From Shinella pollutisoli (GTDB lineage: Bacteria; Pseudomonadota; Alphaproteobacteria; Rhizobiales; Rhizobiaceae): DNA of 64,000 nt. Location of the stretch: contig NZ_JANFDG010000016.1 in assembly GCF_024609765.1 (NCBI RefSeq), positions 62,001-126,000 on the forward strand, given 5' to 3'. How positions within the stretch are numbered: position 1 is the first letter of the stretch; each line of letters starts with the position of its first letter. The position numbers and the translations under genes were made by a program. The notes under the pieces are model-generated. The model saw nothing but the letters and a program-made list of their open reading frames with translations, was not told where the DNA came from and did not search any database. Shown here in pieces: positions 1-9,527 of the stretch.

Positions 1-1
1 G

Positions 2-55
2 CGATGGGGCGAGGCCCGCATCCGCGAGGCCTATGCCAGCGTCGGTCTTCGTTAG
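2..55 (+). CDS. C-terminal end of an unidentified protein (partial)
   Basis: The first bases read openly in one forward frame (ending ...EAYASVGLR) to a TAG stop at 53-55, with codon choice like the neighbouring genes. Most of the gene lies left of the window, so no function can be given. It may not be real, because only 17 codons are visible. Confidence 0.4.
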   Translation, partial: RWGEARIREAYASVGLR

Positions 56-343
56 TCGAGCAGGTATCGCCTCGGTTTTGCCTCTCACCCTCACCCTTGT
101 AACTTGGAATTTGCTTCCCGGACTGTCCGGTCCGGGAAGGTTGGCGACCAAGCCCGACAACTCTAAGAACTTCAAGTTCGTGGGAGAGCAAGGGACACCG
201 GCCGGGATTTCCAAGCCCGTACAGTCGCTTGGGCCAAGCTCCGGCCGGGGACCAAGCCCGCTATGCGCAAGGATGGGACACCGAAACTCTCTACAAACTC
301 CTCGTTCCTAAGCCCTTTCTTGGCTTGTAATTCAAGACAGTCG

Positions 344-466
344 CTCTCCCCGCAAGCGGGGAGAGGGGACTTGCCCCGCGAAACGGTGATGCTTCGGGAA
401 AACGATGCCGCGGATCCCCTTCTCCCCGCAGCCAGGGAGAAGGTGGCCGGCAGGCCGGATGAGGGG
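344..466. repeat. rhizobial-type palindromic intergenic repeats
   Basis: The 56-491 gap has no convincing gene. It carries a perfect hairpin at 344-365 (CTCTCCCCGC, loop AA, GCGGGGAGAG) and a related element at 416-466 with the same CTTCTCCCCGC / GGGAGAAGG core and a GCCGGATGAGGGG tail. Close relatives recur at 5,833-5,965 and 27,176-27,315. They look like the RIME/REP-type elements scattered between genes in Rhizobiaceae. The part 56-343 also has loosely repeated tracts (AAGCCCG, GGGACACCG) with no evident function. Confidence 0.6.
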
Positions 467-491
467 CCTTGTCCAGCCACGACAGCCTTGG

Positions 492-2336
492 TCAGTCCAG
501 CGTGAAGAGGTCCATCGTGCCGAAGCCGCGGATCTCGTGGCGGCCGATGGCGCGCAGCGGCCGGCTCGTCTCGCCCGCCGCGCGCGGGCCGACGCAGATC
601 TGCGTGCCGAGGAACTTGTTGGCGTCCTGCAGGCGGGCGGCGAGGTTCACCGCGTCGCCATGCGCCGTGTAATCGAGCTTGCCGCCTGCCCCGACCTCCC
701 CCAGCACCGCCATCCCCGTCTCGATGCCGATACGCGTGCGGCCGAAGTCCTTTTCGAGGAAGGCGGAACGGCGGCGCATCTCCTCGGTGAGCGCCCGGAT
801 TTCCTCGGCGCAGGCGAGCGCCTTGTCGACGTGGCGGTCGAGATCGTCCGGCGCGTTGAAGAGCGCGTGCACCGCATCGCCCACCACCTTGTCGACCATG
901 CCGCCGTGGCTGGCGACGAGCGCGTTCACCTCGGAGAAATAGATGTCGAGCAGCTTGACGAGATCATGCGGCCCGATCTTCTGGGCGAGCGCGGAAAAGC
1001 CCTCGATGTCGGTGAAGAGCGCCGTCACCTGGCGCTCCTCGCCCGCCACGCGCGCAAGCTCCGGATTGTCGATATAGCGGGCGACGACCGATTGCGGCAG
1101 GTATTGCGAGAAGCGCAGCCTGGCCGTCGCCTCCGCGCGGCGCACATGGGCATACTGCAGGAGCCCGGTGACGAGGGCGGCGAGCGCGACGACGAGCGAG
1201 ACGCCGATCGCGTCCGCCAGCAGGCCCGTGCGGACATAGAGCAGCAGCGCCGCGGCGAAGACCGCGCCGACGAGAAGAAGGCCGGCAAGGGCCGAGAGCA
1301 GCGGGCGCGAGCGCGATGCCGCAAGGGCCGCCGCCGCCCCGCCGAGGAAGGCGAAGCCCGTCTCGACGGGCAGGAGGGCCGGATCGCGCATCGGGATATA
1401 TCCGGTCAGGATGGCGTTGGCGACGTCGGCATGGATCTGCACGGAAGGTTCGAGCGGCATGGAGGCGCTGGCGCGCAGGCCCCCGAGATTGGGCAGGCTG
1501 CTACCGATCAGCACCACCTTGCCGGCAAGGCGCTCCGCCGGCACATGGCCTTGCGCCACGTCCGCCGCCGAGACGGTGCGCGCGGCGATCGCCTCGGCGC
1601 CGCTTGCGACGAAGCGCAGGCTGCCGTCCTCGTCGAGGCGCAGGATGCGCGTGTCGTGCCGCACCCAGGCGGGATCGCCGCCCAGCACCGGCGTGCGCGT
1701 GCCCGCCGCCAGCCGCGCCGCCTCGACGCCGAGCGCAGGATAGGCGGCATTGCCGACGATGGCATAGGCCTGCACGCGGCGCACCACCGCGTCCTCGTCG
1801 CCGACGAGGAAGGCTGCCGCTGCCGAGACCGCCCGGTCCTGCAGGAAGGCGCAGGACGTTTCCGTGCCGTCGATGAACCAGAGATCGGGCGCGACCAGCG
1901 GCCGTTGCAGCGCCAGCGCCGGCACCGGCCGCGGTGCCGCGTCCGCATCGTCGCCGATCAGGAAGCCGAGCACGGTCGGCACGCGGCCGATGGCGGCGGC
2001 AAGGGCGGCGTTCGCCGGCTCCTCGGCGGTGCAATCGGTGCTGAAGACGAAGTCGAAGGCGATCGCGGCGGGCCTCGCCGCCGCAAGCCGGTCGATCAGC
2101 GCGGCGGTCTCCTCCCGCGTCCAGCTCCTGTCCGGCGCGCTCTGGAAGGCCTTGCGGTCGATGTCGACGACGACGATCCCGTCCGCCTGCGCGACGGGCA
2201 CGGCCTGCGTCAGCGCGTCGAAGAAGAATTCCCGCTGCCGTTCCAGCGCCGTCTCGCCGAAGGCGAGGAGGGCGAGCGCGCCGACGAGGCTCGCGGCAAG
2301 CCCCGCGACGAGCGGCCTGTGCCTCTTCGCGATCAT
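492..2336 (-). CDS. CHASE2-domain class III adenylate/guanylate cyclase
   Basis: The 614-residue protein should make cAMP or cGMP at the inner membrane. An N-terminal hydrophobic segment is followed by a CHASE2 extracytoplasmic sensor (about residues 30-300), further membrane segments (about 310-390), and a class III catalytic domain at the C-terminus. The metal-binding aspartates are visible in FTDIEGFS and KVVGDAVHALFNAP, and DYTAHGDAVNLAARL carries the substrate and transition-state residues. It starts 6 bp after the stop of the upstream Crp/Fnr gene, so the two are almost certainly cotranscribed. Family and topology are clear; the stimulus and the choice of nucleotide are not. Confidence 0.85.
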   Translation of the reverse strand: MIAKRHRPLVAGLAASLVGALALLAFGETALERQREFFFDALTQAVPVAQADGIVVVDIDRKAFQSAPDRSWTREETAALIDRLAAARPAAIAFDFVFSTDCTAEEPANAALAAAIGRVPTVLGFLIGDDADAAPRPVPALALQRPLVAPDLWFIDGTETSCAFLQDRAVSAAAAFLVGDEDAVVRRVQAYAIVGNAAYPALGVEAARLAAGTRTPVLGGDPAWVRHDTRILRLDEDGSLRFVASGAEAIAARTVSAADVAQGHVPAERLAGKVVLIGSSLPNLGGLRASASMPLEPSVQIHADVANAILTGYIPMRDPALLPVETGFAFLGGAAAALAASRSRPLLSALAGLLLVGAVFAAALLLYVRTGLLADAIGVSLVVALAALVTGLLQYAHVRRAEATARLRFSQYLPQSVVARYIDNPELARVAGEERQVTALFTDIEGFSALAQKIGPHDLVKLLDIYFSEVNALVASHGGMVDKVVGDAVHALFNAPDDLDRHVDKALACAEEIRALTEEMRRRSAFLEKDFGRTRIGIETGMAVLGEVGAGGKLDYTAHGDAVNLAARLQDANKFLGTQICVGPRAAGETSRPLRAIGRHEIRGFGTMDLFTLD

Positions 2337-2342
2337 GCCGGC

Positions 2343-3047
2343 CTAGTCATCGTCCGGCTCGGCGATCCCCTGGAGCCGGCCGATATTGCACTGGATGATG
2401 CCGTCCTTGCGGCGGATCGCGCCGGCTTCTTCCAATGAGAGGATGGAGCGGTTGATCTTCGGCCGGCTCGCGCCGACGATGCTGGCGATCTCCGTCTGGC
2501 TGAGCGAGAGCTGCAGGTTGGCGCTGTCGGGCAGGTCATCGCCGTGGATGTTGCGCAGCGTGGCGAGGAAGAAGCGGGCGACGCGCGCCTCCAGGTCGTA
2601 GAGCGCGATGGTCTCCAGCTGCTCCGTCGTCTCGCGCAGCTTGGTGCAGAGATAGTGGATGATCGCCTGCGAGGCCGTCGGATTGCGGGTGAGGATCTCC
2701 AGGAAGTCGCGCTTGGAGATGACGTAGCCTTCGGTGGCGACGACGGCGGTGGCGTCGGCCGAGCGCGGCTGGCCGTCGAGGATCGCCATCTCGCCGAGGA
2801 TGGAGCCCGCCTCGAGCTGGCGCAGCGACAGTTCCTTGCCCTGCGGCGTGATGAGCGAGAGCTTGATGCGGCCGTCGACGAGCACGATCAGATAGGTGCC
2901 CTCGTCGCCGCGCTGGAAGATGACGGTGCCGGCCGGCCACCGGCGCCAGGTGGCGATCGCCGCGATCTCGGCGATCGTCTCCTTGCCGAAGCCTTCGAAA
3001 ATCGGAAAGGAACGCCAGAACGCGGCACTCCTGTTGATCTCGTTCAT
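2343..3047 (-). CDS. Crp/Fnr family transcriptional regulator
   Basis: A 234-residue protein with an N-terminal cyclic-nucleotide-binding fold (about 20-140) and a C-terminal winged helix (about 150-225). The phosphate-binding cassette GEMAILDGQPRSADAT keeps the Glu and Arg-Ser typical of true cNMP binders. SQTEIASIVGASRPKINRS is the DNA-recognition helix-turn-helix. The start is the ATG opening MNEINRSAAF; the frame stays open further upstream but that part is Arg/Pro-rich shadow sequence. The next gene downstream is a cyclase, which suggests a local cNMP-sensing circuit (inference). Confidence 0.85.
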   Translation of the reverse strand: MNEINRSAAFWRSFPIFEGFGKETIAEIAAIATWRRWPAGTVIFQRGDEGTYLIVLVDGRIKLSLITPQGKELSLRQLEAGSILGEMAILDGQPRSADATAVVATEGYVISKRDFLEILTRNPTASQAIIHYLCTKLRETTEQLETIALYDLEARVARFFLATLRNIHGDDLPDSANLQLSLSQTEIASIVGASRPKINRSILSLEEAGAIRRKDGIIQCNIGRLQGIAEPDDD

Positions 3048-3154
3048 GTCCGGTTTCCCCCGCCGCCGCCCGGGAACGGGCGGGCGGGCCTCTCGGCGGA
3101 AATCTTCGCCCAGCCGCCGGGCGCATGCAACAGAAAAGAGCGGCCGCGCCCGCG

Positions 3155-3334
3155 CTAGCGGCAGAGGCGCACGCGCTTCGTCAACGGCTTGCCGTCCGCC
3201 TGCGTGCGGATGGCCTGCGTGATGCAGGCCTGGCGCTGCCGCACGCCGTCGCTGCCGGCAGGCTCCGTCCGGCCGCCCGCGGTGATGGCGAGCGAGAGGA
3301 CGGCGAGGATGAGCGCGAGCAGGTCGTGACGCAT
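3155..3334 (-). CDS. small exported protein, unknown function
   Basis: A 59-residue ORF with a GGAG ribosome site 9 nt before the ATG. The N-terminus MRHDLLALILAVLSLAITAG looks like a signal peptide or single membrane helix. The remainder is a short basic segment with two cysteines (QACITQ and RLCR). It lies just upstream of the Crp/Fnr gene in the same direction. No family recognised. Confidence 0.55.
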   Translation of the reverse strand: MRHDLLALILAVLSLAITAGGRTEPAGSDGVRQRQACITQAIRTQADGKPLTKRVRLCR

Positions 3335-3524
3335 GGAACGCTCCGGTGGGGCAGGCGGGTCTTCGCTCCGGCTTGTCGCACGCCGGCGCCGCCCCGCCTG
3401 TTTCCCCGGAAACAGCATCGTTCACGAAAAGAGAACGAACTGTAGCCGGATCGGCCGCCTGTCTTGACGAATGAAAGCTGCTATCGGGTTCCCACCGCAA
3501 ACGCTGAAGCCACAGGAGCCTTCC

Positions 3525-3968
3525 ATGCAGCAGAATCTCGTCGTCCTCGCCGGGCGCATCCTTCTTTCCCTGATGTTCATCACCGCCGGCTATCCGAAGC
3601 TGATCGATCCCGCAGGCACGGCCGGCATGATCGCCGGCGCCGGCCTTCCGGCCGCGACCGCGCTCGCCTATCTCGCGGGCCTCTTCGAGCTCGTCGCCGG
3701 CCTCTTCATCCTCGTCGGCTTCCAGACGCGGATCGCCTCCTGGCTGCTCGCCGTGTTCTGCGTGTTCACGGCCCTCGTCTTCCATTCCGGCGCGATCAAC
3801 ATCCCGGACTTCCCGGAAGGCGCGAACGGCCTGCTGACCGTCTTCAACGGCCTGATGATGTGGAAGAACATCACGATTGCCGGCGGCTTCCTCGTGCTCG
3901 CCGCTTTCGGCCCCGGCGCCTTCTCGATCGACGCCCGCGCCGCCGCCGGCCGGCCTGTCGCCGCCTGA
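3525..3968 (+). CDS. DoxX family inner-membrane protein
   Basis: A 147-residue protein with four predicted membrane helices and the DoxX-type opening [18 protein letters not shown]. The ATG at 3,525 has AGGAG seven bases upstream; an upstream in-frame ATG lacks this signal. Members are small quinone-linked or stress-associated membrane proteins of poorly defined role. It is monocistronic, with a hairpin terminator directly after it. Confidence 0.8.
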   Translation: MQQNLVVLAGRILLSLMFITAGYPKLIDPAGTAGMIAGAGLPAATALAYLAGLFELVAGLFILVGFQTRIASWLLAVFCVFTALVFHSGAINIPDFPEGANGLLTVFNGLMMWKNITIAGGFLVLAAFGPGAFSIDARAAAGRPVAA

Positions 3969-3990
3969 GCCTAAAACATCGATCCTCCCG

Positions 3991-4021
3991 AAAACCCTCC
4001 CCGGCCTCCGGGAGGGTTTTT
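3991..4021 (+). terminator. intrinsic terminator after doxX-like gene
   Basis: A CCCTCC...GGAGGG hairpin (with CCGG extension and one bulged C) is followed by TTTTT, 23 bp after the DoxX stop. Confidence 0.75.
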
Positions 4022-4092
4022 GCCGTCCGGCGTCTGGAAAGCCGGGGCTCTTGCTGCTATGCGCTCGCGGGAGAGCCATGCGGGAGAAGCCG

Positions 4093-4791
4093 ATGTTTTC
4101 CAATTCCTTTCCGGACAGAAGCGTGATGGCGGAGCTGATGGCCCGCATGCTATGGGAGATCAGGGCGGTGCACTTCCGCCCCGAGGAGCCCTACCGGCTC
4201 GCCTCCGGCATGGCGAGCCCGGTCTATATCGACTGCCGCAAGCTGATCTCCTTCCCGCGCATCCGCTCGGCGATCATGGATTTCGCCGCCGCCACCGTCA
4301 CCCGCGGTGCGGGCTTCGAGCGCTTCGACGTGGTGGCGGGCGGCGAGACGGCTGGCATCCCCTTCGCCGCCCTCCTTGCCGACCGGCTCGGCCTGCCGAT
4401 GATCTACGTGCGCAAGAAGCCGAAGGGCCACGGCCGCAACGCGCAGATCGAAGGCCACATGCCGGAAGGCGCCCGCGTGCTCGTCATCGAGGACCTGACG
4501 ACGGCCGGCGGCTCCATGTTCACCTTCATCGACGCGATCCGGGCGGCTGGCGGCGTCGTCGAGCACGGCATGGCGCTCTTCTACTACGGCATCTTCAAGG
4601 AGGCCGAGGCACGCTTCGCGAACGGCGGCGTGAAACTCCACCACATCGCCACCTGGCGCGAGGTCCTGGCCGCCGCGCGTGCAGAAAAGCTGTTCGACGA
4701 GGAAACACTCGCCTCCGTCGAGGCCTTCCTCGACGCGCCGCTCGCCTGGTCGGCCTCCCACGGCGGCGTCGCCGAATTGCCGACGGCCTGA
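4093..4791 (+). CDS. pyrE: orotate phosphoribosyltransferase
   Basis: Joins orotate and PRPP to give OMP in de novo pyrimidine synthesis. The 232-residue length matches rhizobial PyrE. The PRPP-binding motif is [20 protein letters not shown], and [17 protein letters not shown] is the characteristic N-terminal stretch. The start [15 protein letters not shown] is preceded by GGGAGAAG; a longer in-frame extension is not supported. Confidence 0.93.
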   Translation: MFSNSFPDRSVMAELMARMLWEIRAVHFRPEEPYRLASGMASPVYIDCRKLISFPRIRSAIMDFAAATVTRGAGFERFDVVAGGETAGIPFAALLADRLGLPMIYVRKKPKGHGRNAQIEGHMPEGARVLVIEDLTTAGGSMFTFIDAIRAAGGVVEHGMALFYYGIFKEAEARFANGGVKLHHIATWREVLAAARAEKLFDEETLASVEAFLDAPLAWSASHGGVAELPTA

Positions 4792-4859
4792 AAAGGACGC
4801 TGGCGCTTTTCGCCGAGATCGATTAAATCGATTGAAAGAATGAACGGGGAGGACTGTCC

Positions 4860-5789
4860 ATGATCCTGTGTTGCGGTGAGGCGCTGATCGACATGCTGCC
4901 GCGCACGTCGACGCTCGGCGAGAGCGCCTATGCCCCCTATGCGGGCGGCGCCATCTTCAACACGGCCATCGCGCTCGGCCGGCTCGGCGTGCCGACGGGC
5001 TTCTTCACCGGCCTGTCCGACGACATGATGGGCGACATCCTGCGCGAGACGCTGCGCGATAGCGGGGTCGACTACAGCTACTGCGCGACGCTGTCGCGGC
5101 CGACCACGGTCGCCTTCGTCAAGCTGGTCGACGGGCACGCGACCTATGCCTTCTACGACGAGAACACGGCCGGCCGCATGATCACCGAGGCGGAGCTTCC
5201 CGCCCTCGGCGACGACTGCGAGGCGCTGCATTTCGGTGCGATCAGCCTGATCCCGGAACCCTGCGGCTCGACCTACGAGGCGCTCATGCGGCGCGAGCAC
5301 GACAGGCGCGTCATCTCGCTCGATCCCAACATCCGTCCCGGCTTCATCCGGGACAAGGACGCCCATCTCGCCCGCATCCGCCGCATGGCGGCGATGGCCG
5401 ACATCGTGAAATTCTCCGACGAGGATCTCGCCTGGTTCGGCCTCGAAGGCGACGAGGAGGCGCTCGCCCGTCACTGGCTGCATCACGGCGCGAAGCTCGT
5501 CGTGGTGACGCGCGGCGCGGAAGGGGCGGTCGGCTATACGGCGGGCCACAAGGTCACGGTGCCGAGCGAGCGGGTGAAGGTGGTCGACACGGTCGGCGCC
5601 GGCGATACGTTCGACGCCGGCGTCCTCGCCTCGCTGAAGATGCAGAACCTGCTCACCAAGGAACAGGTGGCGAAGCTGACGGAAGACCAGATCGCCGCCG
5701 CACTCGCCCTCGGCGCCAGGGCCGCCGCGGTGACGGTCTCGCGCGCCGGCGCCAATCCGCCCTGGGCGCGGGAGATCGGGTTGGACTGA
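4860..5789 (+). CDS. PfkB-family carbohydrate kinase, probably fructokinase
   Basis: A 309-residue ribokinase-fold sugar kinase. The N-terminal CGEALIDMLP and AGGAIFNTAIALGRLG form the sugar site. VDTVGAGDTFDAG is the PfkB signature 2 with the catalytic Asp and anion hole. ATG with GGGGAGG upstream. Overall pattern fits rhizobial fructokinases; the downstream convergent gene is pgi, which would take fructose-6-P onward. Substrate is inferred. Confidence 0.85.
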   Translation: MILCCGEALIDMLPRTSTLGESAYAPYAGGAIFNTAIALGRLGVPTGFFTGLSDDMMGDILRETLRDSGVDYSYCATLSRPTTVAFVKLVDGHATYAFYDENTAGRMITEAELPALGDDCEALHFGAISLIPEPCGSTYEALMRREHDRRVISLDPNIRPGFIRDKDAHLARIRRMAAMADIVKFSDEDLAWFGLEGDEEALARHWLHHGAKLVVVTRGAEGAVGYTAGHKVTVPSERVKVVDTVGAGDTFDAGVLASLKMQNLLTKEQVAKLTEDQIAAALALGARAAAVTVSRAGANPPWAREIGLD

Positions 5790-5832
5790 GGCAGTTTCGA
5801 GCGCGGCGCCGCCCCTCATCCGGCTGCCGCCA

Positions 5833-5965
5833 CCTTCTCCCCGCAAGCGGGGAGAAGGGGATGTGGTGATGGTTTCCGGCTTCAAGGAAGGGAAACCGGT
5901 GAGCCCAGCCTTCCTCGCCCCGCCTGCGGGGAGAGGATGCCGGCAGGCAGGTGAGGGGCAACCTG
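5833..5965. repeat. rhizobial-type palindromic intergenic repeats
   Basis: The gap between the convergent kinase and pgi holds a perfect 12-bp-stem hairpin (CCTTCTCCCCGC, loop AA, GCGGGGAGAAGG; 5,833-5,858) and a second related element at about 5,911-5,965 (CGCCTGCGGGGAGAGGATGCC then AGGTGAGGGGCAACC). These are the same family as at 344-466 and 27,176-27,315. The hairpins could also end transcription of both convergent genes. Confidence 0.6.
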
Positions 5966-5968
5966 TCC

Positions 5969-7594
5969 TTACCGCGCCGCCTTCAGCAGCGCCGCCACCA
6001 GCCCCGCCGTCGACGAATCGTGCCCCGCCGCGCTCTCCTTGCCCTCCACCACCGGCAGCAGCCCCGTCGCCAGTTCCTTGCCGAGCTCGACGCCCCACTG
6101 GTCGAAGGAATTGATGTCGAAGAGCGCGCCCTCGACGAAGACGCGATGCTCGTAGAGCGCGATCAGCCGGCCGAGCGCGAAGGGGGTCAGGCTGTCATAG
6201 ACCATGGTGACCGACGGCCGGTTGCCCGGAAAGACGCGGTGCGGGGCGATGCGGTCGGCCTTGGCCGGGTCCATGCCCTTGGAGAGGAGCTGGGCCTTCG
6301 CCTCCGTGAGCGTGCGGCCCTTCATCAGCGCCTCCGACTGGGCGAGGCAGTTGGAGATCAGGAGCTCGTGCTGGTGGCGCAGTTCCTTCTCGTGGCCGTT
6401 GGCGGCGATCATGAACTCGGCGGGGATGATCGTCGTGCCCTGGTGGATGAGCTGGTAGAAGGCGTGCTGGCCGTTGGTGCCGGGCTCGCCCCAGACAACC
6501 GGCCCCGTCTGGCCCTCGACCGGCTTGCTGTCCATCGTCACCGACTTGCCGTTCGATTCCATGTCGAGCTGCTGCAGGTAGGCGGGGAAGCGCGAGAGCC
6601 GCTGGTCGTAGGGCAGGATCGCCCGCGACGGGTAGCCGAGCACGTTGCGATGGTAGAAGCCGAGGAGGCCGAGCAGCATCGGGATGTTCTCCCGGACCGG
6701 CGCCTCGCGGAAATGCGTGTCGATGGCGTGTCCCCCGGCGAGGAAATCGGCGAAATCCTCTTTTCCGATCGCGATCATCAGCGGCAGGCCGATCGCCGAC
6801 CAGATCGAGTAGCGGCCGCCGACCCAGTCCCAGAAGCCGAAGACGCGGGCCTCGTCGATGCCGAAGGCGGCGACCTTGTCGAGCGCGGTGGAGACCGCAC
6901 AGAAATGGTGCCCCACCGCCGCCTCGCCGAGAGCGCCGACCACGAATTTGCGCGCCGTCTCGGCATTGGTCATCGTCTCGATGGTGGTGAAGGTCTTCGA
7001 GGCGACGATGAACAGCGTCGTCTCCGCCTCGACGAGCTTCAGCGTGTCGGCGATATGCGCCCCGTCGATGTTGGAGACGAAGTGCAGGCGCGGCCCGTCG
7101 TGATAGGGCGCGAGCGCCAGCGTCGCCATCACCGGCCCGAGGTCCGAGCCGCCGATGCCGATATTGACGACGTCGGTGATCTTCCTGCCCGTCGCGCCCG
7201 TCAGCCGGCCGGAGCGGATGTCGTCGGAGAAGGCGCCCATCGCGTCGAGCACGGCGTTGACGTCCGGCATGACGTCGCGGCCGGCGACGAGGACCGGCGT
7301 GTTCGCCCGGTTGCGCAGCGCCGTGTGCAGCACGGCGCGCTCCTCGGTGATGTTGATGACCGCGCCGGAAAACATCGCGTCGCGCTTGGCCTCGACGCCG
7401 GCTTCCTTCGCCAGCGCCTCCAGCCCGGCGAGCACGGCCTCGTTCACCGCGCATTTCGAATAGTCGAACAGGAAGTCGCCGAGCGTCAGGCTATAGCGGG
7501 AAAAGCGCGCCGGATCGGCGGCGAACGCTGCGCGGATGTCGGTGGCGGCGGTGTCCCGGACAGTGGATTTCAGCTTTTCGACGAGCGTGTTCAT
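5969..7594 (-). CDS. pgi: glucose-6-phosphate isomerase
   Basis: Interconverts glucose-6-P and fructose-6-P. At 541 residues it matches the family. Signatures seen are [38 protein letters not shown] and [14 protein letters not shown]. The start [12 protein letters not shown] has GGGAGA upstream; an 18-residue in-frame extension is rejected. Cytosolic; monocistronic. Confidence 0.95.
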   Translation of the reverse strand: MNTLVEKLKSTVRDTAATDIRAAFAADPARFSRYSLTLGDFLFDYSKCAVNEAVLAGLEALAKEAGVEAKRDAMFSGAVINITEERAVLHTALRNRANTPVLVAGRDVMPDVNAVLDAMGAFSDDIRSGRLTGATGRKITDVVNIGIGGSDLGPVMATLALAPYHDGPRLHFVSNIDGAHIADTLKLVEAETTLFIVASKTFTTIETMTNAETARKFVVGALGEAAVGHHFCAVSTALDKVAAFGIDEARVFGFWDWVGGRYSIWSAIGLPLMIAIGKEDFADFLAGGHAIDTHFREAPVRENIPMLLGLLGFYHRNVLGYPSRAILPYDQRLSRFPAYLQQLDMESNGKSVTMDSKPVEGQTGPVVWGEPGTNGQHAFYQLIHQGTTIIPAEFMIAANGHEKELRHQHELLISNCLAQSEALMKGRTLTEAKAQLLSKGMDPAKADRIAPHRVFPGNRPSVTMVYDSLTPFALGRLIALYEHRVFVEGALFDINSFDQWGVELGKELATGLLPVVEGKESAAGHDSSTAGLVAALLKAAR

Positions 7595-7681
7595 CGGCGT
7601 CTCCCGCGTTGGACGATGCGGGCTAGCTAGTCGCTTTACATGGCGCAAATCAAGACCGGAACGGTCGTCCGCCCGAAAAAA

Positions 7682-9406
7682 TTAAATCGGTTTAGCCGCC
7701 ATCTCCGCCGCCCTCAGTTCCTTGCGCAGGATCTTGCCGACGTTCGATTTCGGCAGCTCGTCGCGGAACTCTATGAATTTCGGCCGCTTGTAGTTGGTGA
7801 GGCTGGCGGCGCAGTGGGCCTTGATGTCGGCCTCCGTGAGCGCCGGGTCGCGGCGCACGACGAAGAGCTTCACCGCCTCGCCGGAATGCTCGTCCGGCAC
7901 GCCGATCGCCGCGCATTCGAGGATGCCGGCATGCGCCATTGCCACCTCCTCCACCTCGTTCGGGAAGACGTTGAAGCCGGAGACGAGGATCATGTCCTTC
8001 TTGCGGTCGACGATCTTCGTATAGCCCTCGGGCGTCATGTAGCCGATGTCGCCGGAGCGGAAGAAGCCGTCGGCCGTCATCGCGCTCGCAGTCTCGTCCG
8101 GCCGCTGCCAGTAGCCGGACATCACCTGCGGACCGCGGATGCAGATCTCGCCCGGGGTGCCGAGCGGCAGCGGCCGGCCGTCGTCGTCGCGGATCTCGAT
8201 CTCGGTCGAGGGCAGCGGCAGGCCGATGGTGCCGGTGAACTCCGGGCGGTCGAAGCGGTTGGCCGTCACCACCGGCGAGGTCTCCGACAGCCCGTAGCCC
8301 TCGGTGATGTTGCAGCCGGTCATCTGCTGCCAGCGCTCGGCCACCGGCCGCTGCACCGCCATGCCGCCGCCGAGCGTCAGCACCAGGCCGGAGAGGTCGA
8401 GCTTGGCGAAGCCGGGATTGTTCATCAGCGCGTTGAACAGCGTGTTGAGGCCGGGGAAGATGTGGAAGCGGTGCTTTCCCAGCTCCTTGACGAAGGTGGG
8501 GATGTCGCGCGGGTTGGCGATCAGCACGTTGTGGCCGCCGAGCGCGATGCCCATCAGCCCGTTCACCGTCAGCGCGAAGATATGGTAGAGCGGCAGGCCG
8601 CAGACGAAGACGAGCTGTTCCGGCCGCGCCTTCACCCGGAAGGTGGGCTCGATCCACAGCTTGATCTGCTCCATGTTGGAGATGAGGTTGGCGTGCGTCA
8701 GCGTCGCGCCCTTGGCGATCCCCGTCGTGCCGCCGGTATATTGCAGGAAGGCGGCATCGTGCGGCTCGACCTCCACGGCGGCGAGCTGCCGCTTCCCGCC
8801 CTCTTCCAGCACCCGTGCGAAAGGAACGTGTCCCGGCAGCGACCAGGCCGGCACCAGTTTCTTCACCCGGCGCACGACGAGATTGACGAGCAGGCCCTTG
8901 AGCCCCAGCATGTCGCCCATCGCGGTCACGACCACGTGGCTGACGCTGGTGCGTGCGACGACGCTCGCCACGGTCCTCGCGAAATTCTCCAGCACGAAAA
9001 GCACCTTCGCGCCGGCGTCCTTCAGCTGGTGCTCCAGCTCGCGCGGCGTGTAGAGCGGGTTGACGTTCACCACCACCAGCCCGGCGCGTAGGATGCCGAA
9101 GATGATGACGGGATTCTGCAGGACGTTCGGCATCATCACCGCGACGCGGTCGCCTTTCTTCAGCCCCTGCGCCTGCAGCCAGGCGCCGACCTTGGCGGTC
9201 TCCCGCGCGAAATCGGCGAAGGTGAGCGTGCGTCCCATGCTGGTGAAGGCCGGGCGGGCGGCGTAGCGCGCGCAGCTCGCCTCCACGAGCCTGCCGATCG
9301 ATCCGTGACCGAGCGGCGCGATCTCGCCCGGCACGCCCGGCGGATAGGACGCCAGCCAGAAACGGCCCGGCGGCGGCGCGGATGGGGCGGGGTCCGTGAC
9401 CGACAT
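7682..9406 (-). CDS. fadD: long-chain fatty acid-CoA ligase (AMP-binding enzyme)
   Basis: A 574-residue ANL-superfamily enzyme that activates fatty acids through an acyl-AMP. The P-loop-like LQYTGGTTGIAKGATLTHAN, EGYGLSETSPVV, the hinge KIVDRKKDMILVSGFNVFP and the C-terminal lysine in PKSNVGKILRKEL are all present. The start MSVTDPAPS follows AGGAGGAG. FadD is the best-fitting family name; chain-length preference cannot be read. Confidence 0.88.
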   Translation of the reverse strand: MSVTDPAPSAPPPGRFWLASYPPGVPGEIAPLGHGSIGRLVEASCARYAARPAFTSMGRTLTFADFARETAKVGAWLQAQGLKKGDRVAVMMPNVLQNPVIIFGILRAGLVVVNVNPLYTPRELEHQLKDAGAKVLFVLENFARTVASVVARTSVSHVVVTAMGDMLGLKGLLVNLVVRRVKKLVPAWSLPGHVPFARVLEEGGKRQLAAVEVEPHDAAFLQYTGGTTGIAKGATLTHANLISNMEQIKLWIEPTFRVKARPEQLVFVCGLPLYHIFALTVNGLMGIALGGHNVLIANPRDIPTFVKELGKHRFHIFPGLNTLFNALMNNPGFAKLDLSGLVLTLGGGMAVQRPVAERWQQMTGCNITEGYGLSETSPVVTANRFDRPEFTGTIGLPLPSTEIEIRDDDGRPLPLGTPGEICIRGPQVMSGYWQRPDETASAMTADGFFRSGDIGYMTPEGYTKIVDRKKDMILVSGFNVFPNEVEEVAMAHAGILECAAIGVPDEHSGEAVKLFVVRRDPALTEADIKAHCAASLTNYKRPKFIEFRDELPKSNVGKILRKELRAAEMAAKPI

Positions 9407-9527
9407 GCGAATGCTCCTCCTCGTGTCGCGCGGAAGAATCCTCCGTCCCTCCACGTGGGTCAGGATGACGGCTTTGGCCGGCGTCATCAAGCCTGTCCGG
9501 CATATGTTCCCGGCGTGACCGGAATGC

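Noticed and set aside
405-2438. Forward 677-codon open frame over the cyclase
   Set aside because: Antisense shadow of the CHASE2 cyclase; Arg/Ala/Asp-rich composition without domains.
3048-4148. N-terminal extension of the Crp/Fnr gene
   Set aside because: Open only because of GC-rich codon bias; it overlaps DoxX and the family starts at MNEINRS.
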